Assembly: GCF_004348985.1 (NCBI RefSeq)
Contig: NZ_SMKW01000078.1
Span: forward strand, 1 to 43,637
Reading direction: 5' to 3'
DNA: 43,637 bases
Source: Saccharopolyspora elongata
GTDB taxonomy: Bacteria; Actinomycetota; Actinomycetes; Mycobacteriales; Pseudonocardiaceae
The translations under genes were made by a program, and so were the position numbers. The notes under the pieces are model-generated. The model searched no databases, was not told where the DNA came from, and saw nothing but the letters and a program-made list of their open reading frames with translations. The number at the start of each line of letters is the position of its first letter. The stretch's first letter is position 1. Shown here piece by piece: positions 32,586 to 41,422 of the stretch.

Positions 32586-33488
32586 TCAGGAGAAGCCTCG
32601 GCTGGCCACGTCGATCACCAGGTCCCGGACGGCGTGCAAAGCGGGGTTGTCGTCGTTCGCCCGCCAGGCTGCGACGAGTTCGACCGGCTCGCCCTCGATC
32701 CCGGCCACCGGGCGCAGCGCGACGCCGTCCAGCCCGAGCGCCTCGGCTGCTTGCGGTACGAGCGCCAAGCCGAGCCCGGCCCGCACCAGGGCCAGGATCG
32801 TGTGCACCTGGGTTAGGTGGTGAACGTACCGGGGAGCGACTCCTGCGCTGCGGAACACGCCAACCAGCACCTCGTGGAAGTAGCGGGCCTCGGTCGGCGA
32901 GTACATGACGAACGGTTGGCCGTCGAGGTCGCGCACGTGCAGCACCCGGCCCGGCGCGGCCAGCGGATGTCCGTCCGGGATCGCGGCCAGCAGGGCCTCG
33001 TGGTGCAGCGGGAGGTGCTCCAGCTCCCGGCCGGAGACCGGCGGACGGACCAGGCCCAGGTCCAGTTCCCCGGACCGCAGCTCCTCCAGCTGGATTCCGG
33101 ACACTCGCTCGCGTAGCACCAGGTCGACGCCCGGCAGTCGGGTGCGAATGGCGCCGACGACGGCGTCGAGCACCGAGTGCGCCGACGACGCCGTGAAACC
33201 CAGCGCCACCGTCCCGATCTCGCCCGCGGGTACCCGACGCACTGACAGCGCCGCCTGGTCGGACAGCCCGAGGATGCGCCGGGCGTCGCCCAGGAACGCC
33301 CGCCCGGCGGCGGTGAGCCGGACAGCCCGGCCGGTCCGGTCGAACAGCTCGACGTCCAGCTCGCGCTCCAACAGCTGGATCCGCCGGGACAGCGGGGGCT
33401 GGGTCATCGACAGTCGTTCCGCCGCGCGGCCGTAGTGCAGTGTCTCGGCGACAGCGACGAAGCTCTCCAGCTGGCTCAGTGTAAACAC
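32586..33488 (-). CDS. LysR-family transcriptional regulator
   Basis: 300 aa from GTG 33488. N-terminal winged helix-turn-helix: LSQLESFVAVAETLHYGRAA, ERLSMTQPPLSRRIQLLERE. Effector domain at about residues 90-295 with VALGFTASSAH, SGELDLGLVRPP, and VRAGLGLALVPQAAEAL. Divergent from kdgD across 119 bases, the standard arrangement in which a LysR activator controls the facing catabolic operon and itself. The co-inducer is probably a sugar acid or its dehydrated product (inference). Its 3' end abuts the IS605-like hairpin. Confidence 0.95.
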   Translation of the reverse strand: MFTLSQLESFVAVAETLHYGRAAERLSMTQPPLSRRIQLLERELDVELFDRTGRAVRLTAAGRAFLGDARRILGLSDQAALSVRRVPAGEIGTVALGFTASSAHSVLDAVVGAIRTRLPGVDLVLRERVSGIQLEELRSGELDLGLVRPPVSGRELEHLPLHHEALLAAIPDGHPLAAPGRVLHVRDLDGQPFVMYSPTEARYFHEVLVGVFRSAGVAPRYVHHLTQVHTILALVRAGLGLALVPQAAEALGLDGVALRPVAGIEGEPVELVAAWRANDDNPALHAVRDLVIDVASRGFS

Positions 33489-33493
33489 GGATT

Positions 33494-33514
33494 CATTATA
33501 GGTATCGGTTAATG
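33494..33514. promoter_or_regulatory. Candidate LysR binding site
   Basis: An inverted repeat CATTA-N11-TAATG in the divergent LysR/kdgD intergenic region, with the spacing of LysR boxes. It lies 6 bases from the LysR start codon. Confidence 0.5.
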
Positions 33515-33607
33515 CTGAAACAGTGTTGGACGTGCATCGTTTTGGTTCTTACGGTGGAGCCCAATCGCCGTCGCGCAGGAATGCAATTCCCCCAGGAGGA
33601 AACGCTG

Positions 33608-34534
33608 ATGCCCGTCTTCACCCCGACCGAGCTTGCCGAGCGCCTCGGCTCCGGGCTGCTGTCGTTCCCGGTCACCCACTTCACCCGGGACCTGGCGTTC
33701 GACGAGCCCGCCTACCGGGAGAACATCATCCGCCTCGGCAAGTACGAGGTCGCCGGCCTGTTCGCCGCTGGCGGGACTGGGGAGTTCTTCTCCCTGACCC
33801 CGAAGGAGGTCGGCAACGTCGTCCGGGCGGCCGTCGGCAGCGCGCCGGAGGGCACCCCGATCCTCGCTCCGGCCGGGCACGGCACCGCGCAGGCGGTCGA
33901 GATGGCCCGCGATGCCGAGGCGGCCGGCGCCGACGGCCTGCTGCTGTTCCCGCCCTACCTCACTGAGGCCTCCCCCGACGGCCTCAGCGCTCATGTGCGC
34001 GCGGTCTGCGAGTCCACTTCGCTGGGTGTGGTGCTCTATAGCCGGGCGAACGCTGTGTACACATCGGAGACGGTGGCCACGCTTGCTGACGCCTGCCCGA
34101 ACCTGGTCGGTTTCAAGGACGGTGTCGGTGACCTGGAGGCGATCACTCGGATTCACTCGCGTCTCGGTGACCGCTTGGTGTACATCGGTGGGCTGCCGAC
34201 TGCGGAGACGTTCGCGCTGCCGTACCTGGAGTTGGGTGTCACGACCTACAGCTCGGCGATCTTCAACTTCCTGCCCGAGTTCGCCCTGACCTTCTACCGC
34301 GCGGTGCGGGCAGGGGACCGAACGAAGGTGCGTCGACTGCTCGACGACGTCGTGCTGCCCTATACCGCGATTCGTGACCGCAAGGCGGGCTACGCGGTCA
34401 GCATCGTCAAGGCCGGCATGAATCTCGTCGGGCACCCGGCCGGTCCGGTCCGGCCTCCGCTGACTGACCTGGATGACGCCGAGAACGCACTGTTGGTCGA
34501 CGTCGTCGAAACCTCGCGCACCGCCACCATCTGA
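33608..34534 (+). CDS. kdgD: 5-dehydro-4-deoxyglucarate dehydratase (DapA family)
   Basis: 308 aa from ATG 33608, with AGGAGG eight bases upstream. Converts 5-dehydro-4-deoxy-D-glucarate to 2-oxoglutarate semialdehyde, with loss of water and CO2. TIM-barrel marks: LLSFPVTHFTRDLAFDEPAY, FAAGGTGEFFSLTPKE, the Tyr in VVLYSRANAVY, Schiff-base Lys in LVGFKDGVGD, and TTYSSAIFNFLPEFAL. The length is normal. The next gene encodes the enzyme that uses its product, giving the last two steps of glucarate/galactarate catabolism. Upstream dehydratases (GudD/GarD) are not in the window. Confidence 0.93.
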   Translation: MPVFTPTELAERLGSGLLSFPVTHFTRDLAFDEPAYRENIIRLGKYEVAGLFAAGGTGEFFSLTPKEVGNVVRAAVGSAPEGTPILAPAGHGTAQAVEMARDAEAAGADGLLLFPPYLTEASPDGLSAHVRAVCESTSLGVVLYSRANAVYTSETVATLADACPNLVGFKDGVGDLEAITRIHSRLGDRLVYIGGLPTAETFALPYLELGVTTYSSAIFNFLPEFALTFYRAVRAGDRTKVRRLLDDVVLPYTAIRDRKAGYAVSIVKAGMNLVGHPAGPVRPPLTDLDDAENALLVDVVETSRTATI

Positions 34535-34563
34535 GCACAGCGATGAAGCGGAAGGAGACACTC

Positions 34564-36186
34564 GTGTCCGCTCCCCCACAGACCTGCCCGACCGGCGCCA
34601 TGGTCATCGGAGCCGAACCCGTCATCGGCACGGGCGAGGAAGTCCGATCCGCCGATCCCCGTACTGGCGCGGCTATCGGCCCCGCCTACCCGGCGGCGTC
34701 GGTCGAGCAGGTCGAGCGGGCTTGTGCGCTGGCAGCGCAGGCGTTTCCGGTGTTTCGGGCGACCACCGCCGAGCGGCGTGCCGAGTTCCTCGAGTGCATC
34801 GCCGATCTGCTCGACGAGCGCCGGGAGGCACTGGTCGAGCGCGCTCACCTCGAGACCGCGCTGCCCCGTCCGCGGCTCACCGGCGAAGTCGGTCGCACCA
34901 GCGGTCAGCTGCGCCTGTTCGCCGCGGAGCTGCGGGCCGGGACCTGGCAGGGCGCCCGGATCGATCCGGCACGGCCCGGCGGCGCCCCGCTGCCACGCCC
35001 CGATATCCGGCAGCGCCGGATCCCGCTCGGCCCGGTCGCGGTGTTCGGCGCGAGCAACTTTCCATTGGCCTTCTCCACCGCTGGGGGCGACACGGCGTCG
35101 GCGCTGGCCGCAGGGTGCCCGGTCGTTGTCAAGGCGCATCCGGCACATCTGGGTACCGCGGAGCTGGCGGCACGGGCGATCGCCGACGCAGCGGCCGAGA
35201 CGGGGATGCCCGAGGGCGTGTTCTCCCAGCTCGTCGGTAGCGGGACCGAAATCGGTGCCCGGCTCGTCAGCGATCCGCGGATTCGTGCCGTGGGCTTCAC
35301 CGGGTCCCGCGGCGGCGGGCTTGCGATCGCGGCCGCAGCTGCGGCGCGGCCAGTGCCGATCCCGGTGTACGCCGAGATGAGCAGCATCAATCCGGTGCTG
35401 CTGCTACCCGCAGCGCTCGGATCCCGCGGCGCCGAGCTGGGCGACGCGTTCGCCGGATCCCTGACGCTCGGCGCCGGGCAGTTCTGCACCAACCCTGGCT
35501 TGGTGCTTGCCGTCGACGGACCGGGCCTCGACGCGTTCACCAGGGCCGCGGCCGACGCCGTAGCCACCAACGCCGGAGCCACCATGCTCACCACCGGTAT
35601 CGCCGACCACTACGCCACCGCCGGTGACACCCTTACCGCCCGGGACGGCGTCGATGAGCTCGCACGCGGCAGCCGACCCGGCGATGCGGCCGGGGGCTGC
35701 GCCAGGCTGCTGACCGTAGCTGGCGCCCGTTTCGTCGCCGATCCGAAGCTGCAGGCCGAGGTCTTCGGTGCGACGTCGCTGCTCGTCCGATGCGCAGACA
35801 CCACCGAGTTGACCGCAGCCGTATGCGCGCTGGAAGGTCAGCTCACCGCCACCGTGCACGCAGATGAGGCCGATTACCCGCTCGCCGCGAAGCTGCTACC
35901 GCTCTTGGAGGAGCGGGCCGGTCGCATCCTTTTCGATGGCTGGCCCACCGGAGTCGAAGTCGGACACGCGATGGTGCACGGCGGCCCGTTCCCGGCCACG
36001 ACAGACCCGCGCAGCACCTCGGTCGGGACGCTCGCGATCGAGCGCTTCCTGCGACCCGTCGCCTATCAAGACGTTCCGGCGGGTCTGTTGCCGGCCGAGG
36101 TTCGCGACGACAATCCGGTTGGCGTATGGCGTCGCCTCGACGGTGAACCCGGTCGAGACGCGCTCGCCGCCGACAGCGCCGATTGA
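34564..36186 (+). CDS. 2,5-dioxovalerate (ketoglutarate semialdehyde) dehydrogenase
   Basis: 540 aa from GTG 34564, with GGAG six bases upstream; ATG 34543 has no site. Aldehyde dehydrogenase fold of the long KGSADH type: GPVAVFGASNFPLAFSTAGG, NAD-site AVGFTGSRGGGLAI, catalytic Glu in VYAEMSSINPVLLLP, and catalytic Cys in LGAGQFCTNPGLVL. Oxidises 2-oxoglutarate semialdehyde to 2-oxoglutarate with NAD(P), feeding the TCA cycle. It lies 29 bases after kdgD, clearly in one operon. The 249 bases to the next gene (36187-36435) hold no ORF of note. Confidence 0.92.
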   Translation: MSAPPQTCPTGAMVIGAEPVIGTGEEVRSADPRTGAAIGPAYPAASVEQVERACALAAQAFPVFRATTAERRAEFLECIADLLDERREALVERAHLETALPRPRLTGEVGRTSGQLRLFAAELRAGTWQGARIDPARPGGAPLPRPDIRQRRIPLGPVAVFGASNFPLAFSTAGGDTASALAAGCPVVVKAHPAHLGTAELAARAIADAAAETGMPEGVFSQLVGSGTEIGARLVSDPRIRAVGFTGSRGGGLAIAAAAAARPVPIPVYAEMSSINPVLLLPAALGSRGAELGDAFAGSLTLGAGQFCTNPGLVLAVDGPGLDAFTRAAADAVATNAGATMLTTGIADHYATAGDTLTARDGVDELARGSRPGDAAGGCARLLTVAGARFVADPKLQAEVFGATSLLVRCADTTELTAAVCALEGQLTATVHADEADYPLAAKLLPLLEERAGRILFDGWPTGVEVGHAMVHGGPFPATTDPRSTSVGTLAIERFLRPVAYQDVPAGLLPAEVRDDNPVGVWRRLDGEPGRDALAADSAD

Positions 36187-36435
36187 CCAGTGTCGGCCGT
36201 GTGTGACGGGTTACCCCCGACCAGATCCGGCCCTCGCCGACCATTCCCGCGACCGCCCGGTCGCAACCCTTCCAATGTTGTGAGGACCTAATGACACCGC
36301 GATCGTTCACGTCGTCACTGCCACCTCTCCCCGCCACTGGCTCCCACTGGCGTCCACATCCGCAGTCGGAAGTCGTCGATGCTCGTCCCGCGGCGCTGTC
36401 CGCGCACGGCGCGCCTTTTGATGGGAGCTCCCGCC

Positions 36436-37287
36436 ATGGCCACTCCTGAAGTCAGTTCGGACGGCCTGCGCCAGTCCTCGCCCGAGGCAGCGCTCGGTGG
36501 ACAGCCGACACCTCGGCCGAGAAGACCCAGCCGTGACTCGATCGCGGCCGGCGTGAAGGCAGTCGCGGGAATCGTCGGGCTCTTCGTCGTCTGGCAGCTG
36601 CTGGTGATCATCTTCGATCCGCCGGAATTCCTGCTCGTCGGGCCGATCTCGGCATTCGCCGAGCTGATCGAGCGGCCCGGGTACTTCGCGAGCAACACCT
36701 TCGTCACGTTGCAGGAGGCGCTTGCCGGTTTTGCGCTGGGCACTGCACTCGGGGTTCTGTGCGGTGCGGCGCTGCACTACTCGACGACCGTGCGCAGTTT
36801 CCTCTACCCCGCGCTCATCGCGATCGACACCATCCCCAAGGTTGCGCTCGCACCGCTGTTCATCGTGTGGTTCGGGTTCGGCTTCGAGTCCAAGGCGTTC
36901 GTCGCGATGGCCATCGCGTTCTTCCCGCTGGTGATCAACACCTATGACGGCCTGAGCTCGGTACCCCACGAACTGCAGGAGCTGGCACGGATCAACAAGG
37001 CGTCGCAGTGGAAGAAGATGACGAAGATCGAGTTCATCTACGCGATCCCATCGATCTTCTCCGGAGCGAAGATCTCCATCTCGCTCGCTGTGGGTGGGGC
37101 GGTCGTCGGTGAGTTCATCGCCGGCTCGAAGGGGTTGGGATATGTCATCCTCCTCGCCAACAGCCAGGTCGACCTGCCGTCGATGTTCGCGGCCTTCATC
37201 GTGCTCGCCGCCATCGCCCTGGCGTTGTTCTTCATCGTCGACTTCGCGGGACGAAAGCTGGTCCCGTGGAAGAACCACGCGAAGTGA
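36436..37287 (+). CDS. ABC importer permease, NitT/TauT (SsuC-like) family
   Basis: 283 aa from ATG 36436, with GGGAG eight bases upstream; earlier in-frame ATGs at 36379 and 36421 lack sites. A disordered Pro/Arg-rich N-terminus of about 35 residues precedes six membrane segments. Motifs: FVTLQEALAGFALGTALGVL, LIAIDTIPKVALAPLFIVWF, FGFESKAFVAMAIAFFPLV, and the EAA-type loop VPHELQELARINKASQWKKM. The family imports nitrate, sulfonates, thiamine precursors and other small anions or heterocycles. It is the first gene of an importer set (permease, binding protein, ATPase). The substrate is unknown. Confidence 0.93.
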   Translation: MATPEVSSDGLRQSSPEAALGGQPTPRPRRPSRDSIAAGVKAVAGIVGLFVVWQLLVIIFDPPEFLLVGPISAFAELIERPGYFASNTFVTLQEALAGFALGTALGVLCGAALHYSTTVRSFLYPALIAIDTIPKVALAPLFIVWFGFGFESKAFVAMAIAFFPLVINTYDGLSSVPHELQELARINKASQWKKMTKIEFIYAIPSIFSGAKISISLAVGGAVVGEFIAGSKGLGYVILLANSQVDLPSMFAAFIVLAAIALALFFIVDFAGRKLVPWKNHAK

Positions 37288-37308
37288 CCGCGGGGATCGG
37301 AGACTCGA

Positions 37309-38334
37309 ATGCGGAACTCCACTCGTAAGATCGCCGCGATCGTCGGGGCGGTGCTGCTCGTGGCCCTGTCGGGCTGCACGAGCGGCAGCGGGAAGAACTC
37401 GATGACCCTCATGCTCGACGTGGCCTACCTGCCGAAGCACGCCCCGTTCATCTCGGCCGTCGAGCGGGGCTTCTTCAAAGCGGAAGGCATCGACCTCACA
37501 GTCATGCCAGGGTCGGGATCGACCAACACCGTCACCTCCGTCGACACCGGCAAGGTCGACGCCGGCTGGGCGGACTTCGGCGCCACGGTCACCAGCCAGG
37601 GCAGGGGCGCCGAAGTCAAGCAGGTCAACCTCCTGCAGGCCAGGTCCGCCTACGCGGTCGTCGCCCTCGCGGGCACCGGAATCAACGGATGGGCCGATCT
37701 CCCGGGCAAGACAGTCGCCACCGAGGGAGCAGGCGCGATGACCGCGATGTGGCCGTACGCGATGAGCAAGCTCGGGCTCAAGGAGGGCGATGTCAACGTC
37801 GTCCACGCCACGAGCGGATCGAAGATCCCCGGACTGCTGGCCGGACAGTGGGACGCCAACCTCGCCCTGTACGTCTCCGACGAGCCGGCCATTGACGCGC
37901 TCGACCGGAAGGCCGTTGTGCTGAAGTGGTCCGACCTGGGCATCGACCTCTACGGCAACGGGATCGTCGTCTCCGACGAGAAGCTCAGAAACGATCCCGA
38001 GCAGGTGCGGAGGTTCAACCGGGCGATGCAGAAGGGCTTCCTGTGGGCGTGCCAGCACCCGGCCGAAGCCGCCCAGGACTTCCAGAAAGAGGTCTCGGGC
38101 TTCGAGACCAAGACCATCACCCTCGCAATCGGCGAGCAGTGCGCCCTCAACTGGGGCACCGGTGAGGCGGCGGACCAGTTCGGTGTCATGGACGACGCCG
38201 GCGTCCAGAAAATGATCGACGTCGCCCGCCAGTTCCTCGGCCTGAACCCGGCGAGCCACCTCACCCCAGCCGACGTGTACAGCAACGCCTACCTCGAACC
38301 GCTGCACCGCAACGAGACCATCCAGGCGCCGTGA
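37309..38334 (+). CDS. ABC importer substrate-binding lipoprotein (NMT1/THI5-like)
   Basis: 341 aa from ATG 37309, with GGAG six bases upstream. Lipoprotein signal: RKIAAIVGAVLLVALSGC, with lipobox LSGC (Cys23), so it is anchored outside the membrane. The mature part has the NMT1/SsuA-type pattern: DVAYLPKHAPFISAVERGFF, KAEGIDLTVMPGSGSTNT, VDAGWADFGATV, LPGKTVATEGAGAMT, LAGQWDANLALYVSDEP. Ligand class in this family ranges from pyrimidines and sulfonates to aromatic or small amine compounds; none is fixed by the sequence. 21 bases after the permease gene. Confidence 0.93.
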   Translation: MRNSTRKIAAIVGAVLLVALSGCTSGSGKNSMTLMLDVAYLPKHAPFISAVERGFFKAEGIDLTVMPGSGSTNTVTSVDTGKVDAGWADFGATVTSQGRGAEVKQVNLLQARSAYAVVALAGTGINGWADLPGKTVATEGAGAMTAMWPYAMSKLGLKEGDVNVVHATSGSKIPGLLAGQWDANLALYVSDEPAIDALDRKAVVLKWSDLGIDLYGNGIVVSDEKLRNDPEQVRRFNRAMQKGFLWACQHPAEAAQDFQKEVSGFETKTITLAIGEQCALNWGTGEAADQFGVMDDAGVQKMIDVARQFLGLNPASHLTPADVYSNAYLEPLHRNETIQAP

Positions 38335-38353
38335 CGGCCGAACGGAGAGTCAC

Positions 38354-39133
38354 ATGAACAACGAGTACGCCATCTCGGTCAACAACGTGGGAAAGACCTA
38401 CCGATCCCGGGACGGCCAGGACAACCCGGTGCTCAAGGGACTGGACTTCCACGTGAAGCCGGGACAGTTCGTCTCGATCGTCGGCCAGTCGGGAAGCGGG
38501 AAAACCACGCTGCTCAAAACGATCTCCGGCCTGCAGGAGCCCACCGAGGGCGAAATCCTGGTCAAGGGACGGCCGATCCGCGACGGGATCGAGGACATCG
38601 CGATGGTGTTCCAAAGCCCCGTGCTCCTGCCATGGCGCAACAACATCGACAACGTGCTCCTGCCCCTGGAGTTCCGCGGCACCCGCACCGACGAGTCACG
38701 CCGCTACGCCCAGGAACTGCTCGAGATGGTCGGGCTGGGCGGCAAAGCCAAGCACTACTCCTACGAGCTCAGCGGCGGGATGCAGCAGCGGGTGGCCATC
38801 TGCCGCGCGCTGGTCTCCCACCCCGAGCTGCTGCTCATGGACGAGCCCTTCGGTGCGCTCGACGCTATGACCCGCGATTCGATGAACTTCGAGATCCAGC
38901 GCATCTGGCAGGCCACGGGGTGCAGCGTCCTGTTCGTCACGCACAGCATCTCCGAGGCGGTCTGGCTCGGTGACCGGGTGGTCGTCGTCGGCGGCCGCCC
39001 CGGCCGTATCGTCGCCGACATCGCGATCGACCTCCCGCGGCCCCGGGGCAAGGAGCACCGGTTCTCCGCAGCCTTCTCCGACTACACAACGGAAATCGAA
39101 TCCCACATCGGTGTCATGACCGGAATCAGCTGA
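38354..39133 (+). CDS. ABC importer ATPase, NitT/TauT (SsuB-like) family
   Basis: 259 aa from ATG 38354, 19 bases after the binding-protein gene. Walker A GQSGSGKTTLLK, Q-loop AMVFQSPVLLPWRNN, signature ELSGGMQQRVAIC, Walker B LLLMDEPFGALDA, switch His in VLFVTHSISEAV, followed by VVVVGGRPGRIVADIAIDLP. All ATPase motifs are intact. Completes a three-gene importer with the permease and lipoprotein. Co-directional with the downstream M24 and RidA genes, which suggests import followed by processing of the same compound. Confidence 0.95.
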   Translation: MNNEYAISVNNVGKTYRSRDGQDNPVLKGLDFHVKPGQFVSIVGQSGSGKTTLLKTISGLQEPTEGEILVKGRPIRDGIEDIAMVFQSPVLLPWRNNIDNVLLPLEFRGTRTDESRRYAQELLEMVGLGGKAKHYSYELSGGMQQRVAICRALVSHPELLLMDEPFGALDAMTRDSMNFEIQRIWQATGCSVLFVTHSISEAVWLGDRVVVVGGRPGRIVADIAIDLPRPRGKEHRFSAAFSDYTTEIESHIGVMTGIS

Positions 39134-39182
39134 CCGCCGCCAGCCCGGCCTCCCGACCCGAAATCGACATCAGGGAATACCA

Positions 39183-40832
39183 ATGCTGAGCCTCACCGCA
39201 GACGCCTCGCAGGTCGAACGAACCTACGGTCTCAATGCACGCAAGAGCTTGCTGTTCTCCGCGATCCGCCTCGACTCCTACCCGCTCGTCGCACCACTGA
39301 TCGCACAGACCGACAACGGCCAGTACCTGCTCGTGCGCCAACAAGAGCAGGGCAACGCCCTCTCAGCCGGAGTCCCGAAGGACCAGATCAAGTTCTACGC
39401 ACCCTGGGTCACGATCGACCCCCGAATCGTCGCCGACACCCCCGCCTCGGCGTCGCTGACGAGCCTGGTCAAGGAACTCGCCGATGGCGCTGCGGTCAGC
39501 CTCGCCGCCGACGTCGTCTACAGCCACTACCGCACGCTCTCCGGCTCCGTCGAACTCGTCGTCTCCGACCAGGACTCCACCCCGGTCACCGCATACGAAC
39601 TCGACCTCGAGGAGGTCCTGGCGAGGTTCGCGGCCTGGCGCGAGACGGGCGTCCACACCGCGCGGCGGCTGATCGAGAACGTCGCACACCTTTCAGGCCT
39701 GGCGGAGGAGTTCACCGCCGGCGAGGACAGCCGGTTCTCGGCGCTGAAGACGCTCGTCGCCGACCGCTCCCTCGACGCCCTGCTCCTCGCTGCACCGCCC
39801 AACTTCACCGAGGCCACCGGGTTCGCGCAGCCGGACGGAACAGCCGCCCTGTGGCTCGCCGGTTCGGACAGGCTGGTCGTGCTGGCACCCGATGGAGCCT
39901 CCGGGGTCTCCGAGTCTCCCGTCGGCCAGTTCCCGTCCATCGGCGCAGCCGTCCGGGAGCTGGCCAACGGAGTGCGGATCGGCGTCGAGGACGAGTGGAT
40001 CAGCGTCGGCCTTGCCCGCGAACTCGAGCGCGAGGGAGCGGAACTGATTCCGGTCTCGACCGACCTCGGCCACTGGCGGGACACCCGCGACCACGAGGAC
40101 CTCGCCTTCCAGGTCGTCGCCGCCCGGGCGAGCGTGTTCGCCATCGAGGAGGCACTGGCCTGGGCGGAGGAAGGCCTGGACGCCGGCCGCTCGTTCTCCG
40201 AACTCGACATCAACGCCGTGTACCTCGACAAGATCGCCGAATTCCGCACGGTGAACGAGATCCCCTTCGGCATCGAGCCCTACTTCACCAACCTGCACTC
40301 GTCCAACCGGATGCTCTTCCCCGGCCCACCCGTCGACTACCCGATCAACGACGAGACGACCTGCATCCAGCTCGACGCCGGGGTGCGCATCGTTGTCGAC
40401 GGGGTAACCGTCGCCACCTCCGACATGGCCCGCTCCCTGCCGCGCACCGCGGCGGCGAAGGAGGCGTACCGCTTCTTCTTCGACGTGGTGCGCGAGGGCA
40501 TCATCGGGCAGCTCAAGCCCGGCGTGGTGTGCGAAGACGTGCACGAGGGAACCTTGCGCTACCTGGCGCCCCACCTGGACCGGATGGTCGAGATCGGGAT
40601 GCTCGGAACGGACGTCGATTTCAACAGCGAATACCGAAAGCGCAACGTCGGCCACCTCATGGGCAAACAGGAGTCGTTCGCGAACGAACTCCGGCCCGGA
40701 TACAAGCACGTCCTTGAAGTCGGCTCGTATGGTGCCGCCGAAATCCCGTGGCGCTACGAGAACGCGGCAATCGGCACCGAGGACCTCTGGTACATCGGAC
40801 GCGACCGGACCTACATCGTGAGCAAACGATGA
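39183..40832 (+). CDS. M24-family peptidase-like enzyme (Xaa-Pro/creatinase fold)
   Basis: 549 aa from ATG 39183. Residues about 1-330 form an extended N-terminal region apparently built of two creatinase-N-like parts: one at about 20-150, another at about 180-310 with SLDALLLAAPPNFTEATGFA. The pita-bread catalytic domain follows, and the metal ligands appear present: Asp in CIQLDAGVRI, Asp in VATSDMARSL, His in NVGHLMGK, Glu in LEVGSYG and Glu in IGTEDLWYI. M24 enzymes cleave Xaa-Pro peptides or hydrolyse creatine-like C-N bonds. Longer than usual (about 400-450 aa). Its position after an importer hints at hydrolysis of the imported compound. Confidence 0.85.
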   Translation: MLSLTADASQVERTYGLNARKSLLFSAIRLDSYPLVAPLIAQTDNGQYLLVRQQEQGNALSAGVPKDQIKFYAPWVTIDPRIVADTPASASLTSLVKELADGAAVSLAADVVYSHYRTLSGSVELVVSDQDSTPVTAYELDLEEVLARFAAWRETGVHTARRLIENVAHLSGLAEEFTAGEDSRFSALKTLVADRSLDALLLAAPPNFTEATGFAQPDGTAALWLAGSDRLVVLAPDGASGVSESPVGQFPSIGAAVRELANGVRIGVEDEWISVGLARELEREGAELIPVSTDLGHWRDTRDHEDLAFQVVAARASVFAIEEALAWAEEGLDAGRSFSELDINAVYLDKIAEFRTVNEIPFGIEPYFTNLHSSNRMLFPGPPVDYPINDETTCIQLDAGVRIVVDGVTVATSDMARSLPRTAAAKEAYRFFFDVVREGIIGQLKPGVVCEDVHEGTLRYLAPHLDRMVEIGMLGTDVDFNSEYRKRNVGHLMGKQESFANELRPGYKHVLEVGSYGAAEIPWRYENAAIGTEDLWYIGRDRTYIVSKR

Positions 40833-40936
40833 CGGCTGAACAGCCAAATCGTGCGTGCGGAGCGGGTCCAACGCGGGGCCAGGAACGCGCGATCCAACCC
40901 GCGTCGCTTGTCCGGCATATCGAATTGGGATGCAAC

Positions 40937-41398
40937 ATGACTGACGTGCAAGAGCGTCTCAAAGCGCTGTCCATCGAGCTCCCTGTGCTCGGTGCGCCCC
41001 GCTACGCGTATGAGGCGACCGTACGATGCGGCGATCTCCTTTATGTGTCCGGCCAAATCTCACGGACCGCCTCGGGCGAGATCCTGCAAGGCTGTCTGGG
41101 AGACGATGCGACCGTGGCTGACGGAGTGACCGCCGCGAGAACCTCCGCGCTCAATCTACTGGCGCGCATACATGACGCAGTCGGCCTCGGCAACGTACAG
41201 CAGGTACTGAAGCTCAATGCCTGGGCCACGAGTTCACGAGACTTCGTGAACCAGCCGACGGTGATCGATGGGGCTTCGCAGCTGTTGCTCGACGTTCTGG
41301 GCGACGCGGGTCGCCACGCACGAACCGCCCTGCCGGCCCACGTGCTCCCCCAAGGTGCGCTCGTGGAACTCGACGCCACGATCGCCCTTCGCGGCTAG
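40937..41398 (+). CDS. RidA family (YjgF/UK114) protein
   Basis: 153 aa from ATG 40937, with GGGA upstream; an in-frame ATG at 40829 overlaps the M24 stop but adds an unrelated tail. Family marks: CGDLLYVSGQISRTASGEIL, NLLARIHDAVGLGNVQQVLK, and the active-site Arg region HARTALPAHVLPQGALVELD. RidA proteins deaminate reactive enamine/imine intermediates. Relatives in catabolic operons act on related intermediates. It lies 104 bases after the M24 gene. Its stop codon TAG is part of the CTAG target duplication of the IS inserted at 41399, so the original C-terminus may have been a few residues different. Confidence 0.92.
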   Translation: MTDVQERLKALSIELPVLGAPRYAYEATVRCGDLLYVSGQISRTASGEILQGCLGDDATVADGVTAARTSALNLLARIHDAVGLGNVQQVLKLNAWATSSRDFVNQPTVIDGASQLLLDVLGDAGRHARTALPAHVLPQGALVELDATIALRG

Positions 41399-41412
41399 AC
41401 CGTGTTTTAGGT
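41399..41412 (+). repeat. Left inverted repeat of IS5-type element
   Basis: ACCGTGTTTTAGGT, directly after the CTAG duplication that also contains the RidA stop codon. Confidence 0.8.
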
Positions 41413-41422
41413 TCGGATTCCT

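Noticed and set aside
36307..38307. Minus-strand 666-aa ORF rich in charged residues
   Set aside because: Antisense to the ABC permease and binding lipoprotein, both with clear family motifs and ribosome sites.
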